A stretch of 5,432 nt of DNA from Oscillospiraceae bacterium (GTDB lineage: Bacteria > Bacillota_A > Clostridia > Oscillospirales > Oscillospiraceae): contig CADAPN010000144.1 in the NCBI GenBank assembly GCA_902789835.1, forward strand, positions 1 to 5,432. The letters are read 5' to 3'. A model generated the notes under the pieces. The model saw only the letters and a program-made list of their open reading frames with translations. It did no database searches and had not been told where the DNA came from. Below are positions 1-4,975 of this stretch, in pieces. Positions within the stretch are counted from its first letter, which is position 1. Every line of letters starts with the position of its first letter. Both the position numbers and the translations under genes were made by a program.

Positions 1-63
1 ATCTATCACGGTCGTGTCCAGGCTCTGGCCGAGGGCGCGCGTGAAGCCGGTCTGAAGTTCTGA
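1..63 (+). CDS. rplR: Large ribosomal subunit protein L18, C-terminal 20 residues (partial)
   Basis: The window opens inside a reading frame that encodes [20 protein letters not shown] and ends at TGA. This is the standard C-terminus of bacterial L18 (YHGRVxALAxxAREAGLxF). L18 binds 5S rRNA and helps place it in the central protuberance of the 50S subunit. Only the tail is present and the rest lies upstream of the window. It is followed after 17 nt by rpsE, the usual spc-operon order (L18-S5-L30-L15), and the rpsE ribosome binding site begins just after the stop codon. The identification is firm despite the short length because both the motif and the context agree. Confidence 0.93.
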   Translation: MYHGRVQALAEGAREAGLKF

Positions 64-80
64 GGAAGGGGGAAAAAAGA

Positions 81-608
81 ATGGCTTACAACAATGACAG
101 AAGAGAGCGCCGCAACAGAGAAGAGGCTCCCTCCGAATTTATTGAAAAGGTAGTTTCCCTCAACCGCGTCAGCAAGACCGTCAAGGGCGGCCGTGTCGCA
201 AAGTTCGCCGCACTCTGCGTTGTCGGTGACGGCAAGGGCCGTGTCGGCTTCGGCATGGGCAAGGCGAGTGAAGTCTCCGAGGCAATCCGCAAGGGCCTCG
301 AGGATGCCAAGAAGAACATCGTGACCATCACGCTCAGCGGAACCACCATTCCTCACGAAGTGCTCGGCTGCTTCGGCGCCGGCCGCGTGCTGCTCAAGCC
401 CGCACCCGAAGGCACCGGCGTTATCGCCGGCGGCGCGGTCCGTGCGGTTGTGGAAGCAGCCGGAATCAAAAACATCCGTACCAAGTGCCTGCGCACCAAC
501 AACCCCGCGAACGTTGTCGCAGCCACGATGGAGGGTCTGAAGTCCCTGCGCGACGCGACCCAGGTCGCCGCCGTCAGAGGCAAGAACCCGGAAGAAGTTC
601 AGGGTTAA
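81..608 (+). CDS. rpsE: Small ribosomal subunit protein S5
   Basis: S5 is a 30S protein at the back of the body near the mRNA entry side. It contributes to decoding accuracy and is the classical site of spectinomycin-resistance and ram mutations. The 175-residue product is slightly longer than the usual ~166. It has the S5 N-terminal double-stranded-RNA-binding-like domain (about residues 20-83), including the spectinomycin-loop region [12 protein letters not shown] (28-38) and [15 protein letters not shown] (48-62). The C-terminal domain (about 93-165) carries [17 protein letters not shown] and [13 protein letters not shown]. The extra length lies in a charged N-terminus rich in Arg and Glu and a short C-terminal tail. 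The ATG at 81 is preceded by AAGGGGG at 66-72 with 8 nt spacing. Nothing suggests a resistance mutation, but I did not compare it position by position with a reference. Confidence 0.98.
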   Translation: MAYNNDRRERRNREEAPSEFIEKVVSLNRVSKTVKGGRVAKFAALCVVGDGKGRVGFGMGKASEVSEAIRKGLEDAKKNIVTITLSGTTIPHEVLGCFGAGRVLLKPAPEGTGVIAGGAVRAVVEAAGIKNIRTKCLRTNNPANVVAATMEGLKSLRDATQVAAVRGKNPEEVQG

Positions 609-621
609 GGGGGACAGGAGA

Positions 622-801
622 ATGGCGAATCTGAAAATCAAGCTGGTCAAGAGCCTCAACGGCCGTCTTGACAGCCATGTCGCAACGGCACAGTCCCTCG
701 GTCTGCACAAGATCGGCAACGAGACCGTTCAGCCCGACAATCCCCAGACCCGCGGCAAGATTGCCAAGATCGGCTATCTGCTGAAGGTTACCGAAGAATA
801 A
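622..801 (+). CDS. rpmD: Large ribosomal subunit protein L30
   Basis: This 59-residue protein begins [20 protein letters not shown] and ends GYLLKVTEE, the full length of short bacterial L30. The KIKLVKS strand, the conserved '[27 protein letters not shown]' block (given here as positions 21-47, key residues L26-G27-L28, K30 and N40-P41) and the closing LLKV strand match the L30/L7 ferredoxin-like fold. L30 is a small 50S protein. It sits 13 nt after rpsE and 13 nt before rplO, its expected place. The AGGAG at 616-620 is only 1 nt from the ATG, so the G-rich run at 609-613 probably serves as the ribosome binding site. The gene is too short for many ORF callers but is clearly real. Confidence 0.97.
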   Translation: MANLKIKLVKSLNGRLDSHVATAQSLGLHKIGNETVQPDNPQTRGKIAKIGYLLKVTEE

Positions 802-814
802 GGAGGGCGCAGAT

Positions 815-1255
815 ATGCAAATTCATGAACTTTCTCCCATGCCCGGCTCCACCCATGTGGACAAGCGCAAGGGCAGAGGTCACGCCACCGGTAACGGCAA
901 GACCGCAGGCCGCGGCCACAAGGGTCAGAAGGCCCGCAGCGGCGGCGGAGTCCGTGTCGGATTTGAAGGCGGCCAGATGCCTCTGGCACGCCGCATCCCG
1001 AAGCGCGGCTTCAACAATATCTTTGCAAAGCCCCTGGAGGCAGTGAATGTCTCCGTTCTGGAGCAGTTTGCAGACGGCGACGTCGTCGATGCACAGGCTC
1101 TCCTCACCAAGGGGATCCTTTCCAAGTGCAGATACGGTGTCAAGTTCCTGGGCGAGGGTGAACTCACCAGGAAGCTCACGGTAAAGGCTGCTGCTTTCTC
1201 CGCAACCGCGAAAGAAAAGATCGAAGCGGCCGGCGGAAAGGCAGAGGTGGTCTAA
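815..1255 (+). CDS. rplO: Large ribosomal subunit protein L15
   Basis: L15 is a 50S assembly protein with a long basic N-terminal extension that threads into 23S rRNA and a globular C-terminal domain. The 146-residue product shows the diagnostic N-terminal region: an IHELSP start, [20 protein letters not shown] (19-38), [18 protein letters not shown] (40-57), and RRIPKRGF (59-66). The C-terminal part ends [12 protein letters not shown], as expected for the L15/L18e-like domain. The length equals that of typical bacterial L15. The start is set by AGGAGGG at 801-807, which overlaps the rpmD stop and lies 7 nt before the ATG. The stop codon directly abuts the GTG start of secY, so the two are probably translationally coupled, a joint conserved in many spc operons. 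Confidence 0.98.
   Translation: MQIHELSPMPGSTHVDKRKGRGHATGNGKTAGRGHKGQKARSGGGVRVGFEGGQMPLARRIPKRGFNNIFAKPLEAVNVSVLEQFADGDVVDAQALLTKGILSKCRYGVKFLGEGELTRKLTVKAAAFSATAKEKIEAAGGKAEVV
1243..1250 (+). promoter_or_regulatory. Ribosome binding site of secY inside the rplO 3' end
   Basis: AGAGGTGG lies within the last rplO codons and ends 5 nt before the GTG at 1256. It is the only purine-rich stretch at the right distance. It supports a GTG start for secY rather than an internal ATG, because the first in-frame ATG (1439) lies well past TM1. Confidence 0.6.
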
Positions 1256-2545
1256 GTGCTTGAGACGCTGAAAAATGCGTGGAAGATCGAGGAACTGCGC
1301 AAGAAGATCCTCTTCACGGTCCTGATCATCCTTCTGTACAGACTCGGCAATGCGGTCCCGGTACCGTTTGTCAATGTAACAGCACTTCAGTATTACTTCC
1401 AGCAGCTGCAGAACACGGTCCTGGGCCTGTATAACGTCATGTCCGGCGGCGCGTTCTCCACCGCTACCATCTTCGCACTGAGCATCCAGCCCTACATCAA
1501 CGCCAGCATCATTATTCAGCTTCTCTGCATTGCCATCCCCGCTCTCGAGCGGATGAGCAAGGAAGAGGGCGAAGAAGGACGCAAAAAGATTGCTTCCATC
1601 ACCCGTTATGCCACCGTGGGCATCGGCCTTCTCATGGGCTTTGCCTACTACATGCTGATGCGCAACAACAGCTTACTCGCCGCCGGCACGGAAAAGAACG
1701 TCTGGGTCGCCATCGTCGTGATCCTGACCTTTACCTCCGGCTCTGCGCTGATCATGTGGCTCGGTGAGCAGATTACCGAGTTCGGTATCGGAAACGGAAT
1801 CTCCATGATCCTGTTTGCGAGCATCGTCTCCCGCCTCCCGCGGAGCATTGTGACCTCCATCCAGAACGTCATAAACGGCTCTCTGAAGTGGTGGGCGGCG
1901 GTTCTGGTCTTCCTCGGCGCCCTGGCCCTGATCGTCCTGATCGTGTTTGTCAACGATGCCGAGCGCCGCATCCCGGTCCAGTACGCCAAGCGCGTCGTCG
2001 GCCGGAAGATGTACGGCGGCCAGAGCACCTACCTCCCGATGAAGGTCAACATGTCCGGCGTTATGCCCATCATCTTCGCACAGAGCATCGCAATGCTCCC
2101 CGCGACGATCGCGGCCATGACCGGCGCCAAGTCCGACGGCTGGTTTATGAAGCTGTTTGACTCGACCTCCATCACCTATGCAGTGATCTACTTCCTGTTG
2201 ATCCTGTTCTTCGCATACTTCTATTCCACCATTCAGTTCAACCCCATTGAAGTTGCCAACAACCTGAAGAAGAACGGCGGCTACATTCCGGGCTTCCGTC
2301 CCGGCAAGCCGACCAGCGAGTTCATCCAGCGTGTTCTGAACAAGATCACCCTCTTCGGCGCGATCTATCTGGGCATCATCGCCTGCGTGCCGATTCTGGT
2401 CTCGCACTTCTCCAACGCGGAAGCACTCACCGGGCTGAGCCTCGGCGGAACCTCCATTATCATCGCCGTCGGCGTCGCACTGGAAACCGTGCGTGCGCTG
2501 GAAGCTCAGATGATGATGCGCAACTATAAGGGCTTCCTGGATTAA
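1256..2545 (+). CDS. secY: Preprotein translocase channel subunit SecY
   Basis: SecY is the membrane channel of the Sec translocon. With SecE and SecG, and with SecA or the ribosome, it exports or inserts unfolded proteins. The 429-residue product has ten hydrophobic segments, at roughly 18-35, 66-90, 117-136, 150-168, 175-194, 212-232, 268-288, 306-326, 364-383 and 397-413. Signature 1 with the plug/TM2 reads SGGAFSTATIFALSIQPYI (63-81). Signature 2 reads MWLGEQITEFGIGNGIS (167-183). The cytosolic loops carry ERRIPVQYAKRVVGRKMYGG (236-255) and NPIEVANNLKKNGGYIPGFR (329-348), which contact SecA or the ribosome, and the C-terminus ends MMMRNYKGFLD. Length and topology are normal. Translation starts on GTG with no gap after rplO. 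Placement inside the spc operon links translocon supply to ribosome synthesis. Confidence 0.98.
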   Translation: MLETLKNAWKIEELRKKILFTVLIILLYRLGNAVPVPFVNVTALQYYFQQLQNTVLGLYNVMSGGAFSTATIFALSIQPYINASIIIQLLCIAIPALERMSKEEGEEGRKKIASITRYATVGIGLLMGFAYYMLMRNNSLLAAGTEKNVWVAIVVILTFTSGSALIMWLGEQITEFGIGNGISMILFASIVSRLPRSIVTSIQNVINGSLKWWAAVLVFLGALALIVLIVFVNDAERRIPVQYAKRVVGRKMYGGQSTYLPMKVNMSGVMPIIFAQSIAMLPATIAAMTGAKSDGWFMKLFDSTSITYAVIYFLLILFFAYFYSTIQFNPIEVANNLKKNGGYIPGFRPGKPTSEFIQRVLNKITLFGAIYLGIIACVPILVSHFSNAEALTGLSLGGTSIIIAVGVALETVRALEAQMMMRNYKGFLD

Positions 2546-2563
2546 TCCACGGAGGATGAAGTC

Positions 2564-3196
2564 ATGAAACTGATTCTTCTCGGAGCGCCGGGCGCCGGCA
2601 AGGGCACCCAGGCGGAGATCCTTTCGAAGCATCTGAACATCCCGACCATCTCCACCGGAAACATCCTGCGGGCGGCCATCAAAAACGGCACGCCCGTGGG
2701 CCTGGAGGCCAAGTCCTACATTGAAGCAGGGCAGCTTGTCCCCGATGCCGTGATCATCGGCATCATCCGGGATCGCCTTGCCGAGCCGGACTGCGCAGGC
2801 GGCTACATCCTTGACGGTGTGCCCCGGACCATCCCGCAGGCGGAAGCCATGGAGGCCATGGGCATTGACATCGACACGGCGCTCAGCATTGAGGTTGACG
2901 ACGATGTGATCGTGGAAAGAATGTCCGGAAGACGGACCTGCCCCCAGTGCGGCGGAACCTACCATGTGGTAAACAATCCGCCGAAACAGGAAGGCATCTG
3001 CGACAGCTGCGGCAGCGCGCTCACCATCCGCAAGGACGACGCCCCCGAAACCGTGAAAGCGCGCCTCGTGACCTATCACAAGGAGACCGAGCCCCTGAAG
3101 GTCTTCTACGAAGCCCGACAGAAGCTCGTCAAGGTTGACAACCGTCCCACCATCGAAGCAACCACGGATGCCATCCGGGAAGCGCTTGGAATCTGA
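2564..3196 (+). CDS. adk: Adenylate kinase, zinc-type LID
   Basis: Adenylate kinase catalyses ATP + AMP = 2 ADP in the cytoplasm and sets adenylate energy charge. The 210-residue product has the P-loop GAPGAGKGT (7-15), the AMP-site TG...R (T31, R36), and the catalytic arginines R88, R119, R123, R156 and R167, which keep E. coli numbering. The LID (about 122-159) carries CPQC (126-129) and CDSC (146-149), the four-cysteine zinc knuckle common in Gram-positive Adk. It also has the RKDD hinge (156-159). One odd point is that the near-universal DGFPRT motif reads DGVPRT (84-89), with Val at 86. GGAGG at 2551-2555 lies 8 nt before the ATG. The gene follows secY by 18 nt and its stop is 1 nt from map, so co-expression with both is likely. 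Confidence 0.98.
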   Translation: MKLILLGAPGAGKGTQAEILSKHLNIPTISTGNILRAAIKNGTPVGLEAKSYIEAGQLVPDAVIIGIIRDRLAEPDCAGGYILDGVPRTIPQAEAMEAMGIDIDTALSIEVDDDVIVERMSGRRTCPQCGGTYHVVNNPPKQEGICDSCGSALTIRKDDAPETVKARLVTYHKETEPLKVFYEARQKLVKVDNRPTIEATTDAIREALGI

Positions 3197-3197
3197 A

Positions 3198-3968
3198 ATG
3201 TCTGAAAGCATCTATATCAAGTCACCCCGTGAAATCGAGATCATGCGTCAGGCCGCGAAAATCGCGGCCGGCGCAAGGTCCGCGGGGCGTCAGGCCATCC
3301 GGGACGGATTGACGACCAGGCAGATCAACAAGGCCGTACATGAGTACATCGTAAAAAACGGCGCAAAGCCGAGCTGCCTTGGCTATGAAGGATTCCCGGC
3401 CGCGGCCTGTGTATCGGTGAACGATGAAGTGATTCACGGAATCCCCGGGAGGCGTGTGGTTCACAACGGAGACATTGTTTCCATCGACCTCTGCGCAACC
3501 TATCGCGGTTTCGTCGGCGACTGCGCCGGGACCTGGGCGGTCGGAGAGGTCAGCGAGGAAGCAAAGAGACTGATCGAAGCGACACGGCAGGCCTTCTTTG
3601 AAGGAATCAAGTTCGCCAAGGTCGGCTACCGCATCAACGACATCAGCGCCGCAGTACAGGACTGCGTGGAAAGTCACGGATTTTCCGTCGTACGGGATTT
3701 TGTCGGTCACGGCATCGGACGGGGAATGCATGAGGCACCCGAGGTGCCGAACTACCGTCCGGAACGGGGACATCCGAATCCGAGGCTGGTTAAGGGCATG
3801 ACGATCTGCATCGAGCCGATGGTCTGTGCCGGCGACTGGCATGTGGAAATCCTGAAGGACGGCTGGACCGTGGTTTCGGCGGATCACTCGCTCACGGCAC
3901 ACTATGAGAACACAATTCTCATCACGGACGGAGAGCCAGAGATCCTGACAATGGCAGACGACATGTGA
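3198..3968 (+). CDS. map: Methionine aminopeptidase, type I
   Basis: This enzyme removes the initiator methionine from nascent proteins when the second residue is small. It works at the ribosome exit tunnel after deformylation. The 256-residue product has no N-terminal zinc-finger extension, which is the short type Ia form. All five metal ligands are present at D97, D108, H171, E206 and E237. H80 and H178, near the active site, are also present. Motifs include [10 protein letters not shown] (75-84), SIDL (95-98), [17 protein letters not shown] (170-186) and IEPM (205-208). I chose the ATG at 3198, where [17 protein letters not shown] matches the family start. A longer in-frame reading from 3135 would overlap adk by 62 nt and adds no conserved sequence. 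There is only a weak GGA upstream and the adk stop is 1 nt away, so termination-reinitiation is probable. Confidence 0.97.
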   Translation: MSESIYIKSPREIEIMRQAAKIAAGARSAGRQAIRDGLTTRQINKAVHEYIVKNGAKPSCLGYEGFPAAACVSVNDEVIHGIPGRRVVHNGDIVSIDLCATYRGFVGDCAGTWAVGEVSEEAKRLIEATRQAFFEGIKFAKVGYRINDISAAVQDCVESHGFSVVRDFVGHGIGRGMHEAPEVPNYRPERGHPNPRLVKGMTICIEPMVCAGDWHVEILKDGWTVVSADHSLTAHYENTILITDGEPEILTMADDM

Positions 3969-3980
3969 CATACCGGTTTT

Positions 3981-3985
3981 GGAGG
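3981..3985 (+). promoter_or_regulatory. Ribosome binding site that fixes the TTG start of infA
   Basis: GGAGG lies 9 nt before the TTG at 3995 in the short map-infA gap. It falls inside the longer in-frame reading that would begin at a GTG at 3965, so that longer reading has no ribosome binding site of its own. The site therefore decides for the TTG start. Confidence 0.8.
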
Positions 3986-3994
3986 TTAATCACT

Positions 3995-4213
3995 TTGGCA
4001 AAAGACGATGTAATTGAGCTCGAGGGCACGGTGGTAGAGTCCCTGCCCAACACGATGTTCCAGGTGGATATCGGAAACGGACACATCATCCTCGCGCATA
4101 TTTCCGGTAAGCTCCGGATGAATTTTATCCGCATTCTTCCCGGCGACAAAGTCACGGTTCAGATGTCACCCTATGACCTGACACGCGGCCGCATCACCTG
4201 GAGAAGCAAGTAA
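3995..4213 (+). CDS. infA: Translation initiation factor IF-1 (TTG start)
   Basis: IF-1 is a single OB-fold protein that occupies the 30S A site during initiation and assists IF-2 and IF-3. The 72-residue product equals the family length exactly. It reads [19 protein letters not shown] at its start, followed by [20 protein letters not shown] (29-48), [20 protein letters not shown] (48-67) and WRSK. Every core IF-1 motif is present. The start codon is TTG at 3995, because no ATG precedes the conserved AKDDVIE segment and the GGAGG at 3981-3985 fits this start. An upstream GTG at 3965, overlapping the map stop, would add ten residues not found in the family. Many Clostridia have a small KOW-domain gene between map and infA, and none fits in the 26-nt gap here. 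Confidence 0.97.
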   Translation: MAKDDVIELEGTVVESLPNTMFQVDIGNGHIILAHISGKLRMNFIRILPGDKVTVQMSPYDLTRGRITWRSK

Positions 4214-4236
4214 AGAAGCATTTCAAGGAGGCAGAA

Positions 4237-4350
4237 ATGAAAGTAAGACCTTCCGTTAAGCCCATGTGCGAAAAGTGCAAGATCATCAAGCGCAAGGGCA
4301 AAGTTATGGTGATCTGCGAGAACCCCAAGCACAAGCAGAGACAAGGCTGA
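4237..4350 (+). CDS. rpmJ: Large ribosomal subunit protein L36, zinc-binding form
   Basis: This 37-residue protein begins [19 protein letters not shown] and ends NPKHKQRQG, a full-length bacterial L36. The zinc ligands C11, C14, C27 and H32 are all present (C-X2-C-X12-C-X4-H), so this is the zinc-binding C+ paralogue rather than the ligand-free form made under zinc starvation. L36 is the smallest 50S protein and helps organise 23S rRNA domains. An AAGGAGG at 4225-4231 precedes the ATG by 5 nt. It follows infA by 23 nt, as in most Bacillota. Its stop codon touches the base of a perfect hairpin that opens the unusual 240-nt spacer before rpsM. Confidence 0.97.
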   Translation: MKVRPSVKPMCEKCKIIKRKGKVMVICENPKHKQRQG

Positions 4351-4372
4351 GAAACTGCGAAGCAGTTTCTTG
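4348..4372 (+). repeat. Perfect hairpin starting at the rpmJ stop codon
   Basis: GAAACTGC (4351-4358) and GCAGTTTC (4362-4369) are exact inverted repeats around a GAA triloop. The stem gains one A-T pair and two G-U pairs outward, which brings in the rpmJ TGA and gives 11 pairs. It has the shape of a terminator stem, but the next bases (4370-4380) are A/G-rich rather than a U-tract. Rho-independent termination is therefore unlikely. It could protect the 3' end of an upstream processed mRNA or be the edge of a repeat element. Confidence 0.8.
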
Positions 4373-4379
4373 AAACAAG

Positions 4380-4405
4380 ATCCTTCGCCAGCAATGGCTT
4401 TGGAT
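4380..4405 (+). repeat. Small hairpin with a GCAA (GNRA) tetraloop
   Basis: GCCA (4387-4390) pairs with TGGC (4395-4398) around GCAA, a GNRA-class tetraloop. After a symmetric 3x3 internal loop (4384-4386 against 4399-4401), ATCC (4380-4383) pairs with GGAT (4402-4405). Eight pairs are weak alone, but the GNRA cap and symmetric internal loop are typical of structured RNA. Confidence 0.5.
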
Positions 4406-4422
4406 AAAAGACGCCCTGAAAA

Positions 4423-4457
4423 CCAAATCGAAGCCCAGTGGAACGGGTTCGATTTGG
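4423..4457 (+). repeat. Long hairpin, 13 bp with one bulged G
   Basis: CCAAATCGAA (4423-4432) and TTCGATTTGG (4448-4457) are perfect inverted repeats. Past a single bulged G (4433), CCC (4434-4436) pairs with GGG (4445-4447), leaving an 8-nt loop. This is the strongest secondary structure in the window, and it looks the same from either strand, as expected for a palindromic repeat element. The GGTTCGATT within it resembles a tRNA T-arm, but no tRNA can be folded around it. Confidence 0.85.
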
Positions 4458-4481
4458 AGAGGACGAGCAGCGCAGCGAGCG

Positions 4482-4559
4482 AGCTTTCCCGACGCTTCGA
4501 GGAAGCGAGACGATGCGAAGCTTGTGAGGACGTCGGCTCCCCTCCGGCGGGAATAAGCT
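4482..4559 (+). repeat. Long-range stem enclosing an inner hairpin
   Basis: AGCTTTCCCG (4482-4491) pairs with CGGGA (4548-4552) and AAGCT (4555-4559), giving ten pairs with a 2-nt AT bulge. Inside it, CGCTTC (4493-4498) and GAAGCG (4502-4507) form a perfect 6-bp hairpin with a GAG triloop. The segment GCTTCG (4494-4499) can instead pair with CGAAGC (4516-4521), so two mutually exclusive folds are possible. The stem closes just before the A-run and the rpsM ribosome binding site. Confidence 0.6.
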
Positions 4560-4590
4560 AAAAAAACAAATCTGAAAGGAAGAAACACCT

Positions 4591-4959
4591 ATGGCACGTA
4601 TAGCCGGCGTTGACCTGCCGAAAGACAAGAGAATCGAAATCGGTCTCACCTATGTCTACGGAATCGGCAGAACCAGCGCACTGAAAATCCTGGAAGCGAC
4701 CGGGATCAACCCCGACACCCGCGTCAAAGATCTGACCGACGAAGAAGAGTCCAAGCTGCGTGAGTGCATCGACCACGGTTACATCGTGGAAGGCGACCTC
4801 CGCCGTCAGACCGCGCTTGACATCAAGCGTCTGACCGAGATCGGCTGCTATCGCGGACTGCGCCATCGCCGCGGTCTTCCCGTGCGCGGCCAGAGAAGCA
4901 AGACCAACGCCCGTACCCGCAAGGGTCCGAAACGCACCATCGCGAACAAGAAAAAGTAA
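4591..4959 (+). CDS. rpsM: Small ribosomal subunit protein S13
   Basis: S13 sits in the head of the 30S subunit. It contacts the P-site tRNA through its C-terminal tail and forms intersubunit bridges with the 50S subunit. The 122-residue product has the expected start [20 protein letters not shown], the helix-two-turn-helix region with [10 protein letters not shown] (21-30), and the S13 signature region [20 protein letters not shown] (85-104), followed by TNARTRKGP. It ends in a lysine-rich tail. The length is normal. The ribosome binding site AAGGA at 4576-4580 is 10 nt from the ATG. The gene is the first of the alpha-operon group (rpsM-rpsK-rpsD) and follows the 240-nt structured spacer, so it may have its own level of expression relative to rpmJ. 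rpsK begins 16 nt downstream. Confidence 0.98.
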   Translation: MARIAGVDLPKDKRIEIGLTYVYGIGRTSALKILEATGINPDTRVKDLTDEEESKLRECIDHGYIVEGDLRRQTALDIKRLTEIGCYRGLRHRRGLPVRGQRSKTNARTRKGPKRTIANKKK

Positions 4960-4960
4960 A

Positions 4961-4966
4961 GGAGGG
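4961..4966 (+). promoter_or_regulatory. Ribosome binding site of rpsK
   Basis: GGAGGG lies 9 nt before the ATG at 4976. An earlier ATG at 4969 is only 2 nt from it and opens a six-codon frame, so the site supports the 4976 start. Confidence 0.75.
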
Positions 4967-4975
4967 ATATGAAAC

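Larger units (their letters stand above)
4351..4590 (+). other. Unusually long, hairpin-rich spacer between rpmJ and rpsM
   Basis: This 240-nt stretch has no supportable gene. All other gaps in the window are 0-26 nt, and rpmJ and rpsM are usually close neighbours. It holds at least four inverted repeats (4348-4372, 4380-4405, 4423-4457 and 4482-4559). It also holds a purine-rich, low-complexity run built from GAGC/GCGA units (4461-4483), the repeated 8-mer TGCGAAGC (4356-4363 and 4514-4521), and a run of seven A (4560-4566). The last part carries the rpsM ribosome binding site, AAGGA at 4576-4580. I find no credible -35/-10 pair. The best -10-like string, GATAAA at 4403-4408, lacks a -35 at proper spacing. 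No U-tract follows any hairpin on the + strand, so there is no ordinary intrinsic terminator. It may be an inserted palindromic repeat or a structured mRNA leader. Confidence 0.75.

Noticed and set aside
6..719. A 237-codon open frame on the - strand opposite rpsE and rpmD
   Set aside because: It is a shadow frame. The + strand carries two intact ribosomal protein genes, and the antisense translation has no family features.
2556..2567. Three-codon frame (ATG AAG TCA TGA) overlapping the adk start
   Set aside because: Its ATG overlaps or directly abuts the GGAGG ribosome binding site, so it cannot be initiated from it.
3135..3197. Longer start for map inside adk
   Set aside because: The extra 21 residues are adk sequence read in another frame, and map homologues begin at the [18 protein letters not shown] start at 3198.
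1673..3211. A 512-codon open frame on the - strand opposite secY and adk
   Set aside because: It lies wholly antisense to two well-identified genes. Its composition (rich in Asp, Gly, Arg, His) and lack of any recognisable motif fit a GC-rich shadow frame.
3222..3971. A 249-codon open frame on the - strand opposite map
   Set aside because: It mirrors the intact map gene and shows no motif of its own.
3965..3994. Longer start for infA at a GTG overlapping the map stop
   Set aside because: It would add ten non-conserved residues and place the strong GGAGG inside the coding region.
4351..4380. Intrinsic terminator after rpmJ
   Set aside because: The stem is good, but no run of T follows it, so canonical Rho-independent termination is not supported.
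4403..4408. Possible -10 box GATAAA for an alpha-operon promoter
   Set aside because: It matches only four of six bases and has no -35-like hexamer at 16-18 nt. TTGAAA at 4370-4375 is too far upstream.
4444..4460. tRNA-like T-arm string GGTTCGATT
   Set aside because: It is part of a longer hairpin (4423-4457), and no acceptor, D or anticodon arms can be drawn around it.
4370..4561. A 63-codon frame starting on TTG within the rpmJ-rpsM spacer
   Set aside because: It has no ribosome binding site. Its start overlaps a hairpin and its sequence is built from palindromic and low-complexity DNA. I recognise no protein family.
4194..4649. A 151-codon - strand frame crossing the rpmJ-rpsM spacer
   Set aside because: It runs antisense into both rpmJ and rpsM and has no recognisable domain. 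It is open because the spacer is GC-rich.
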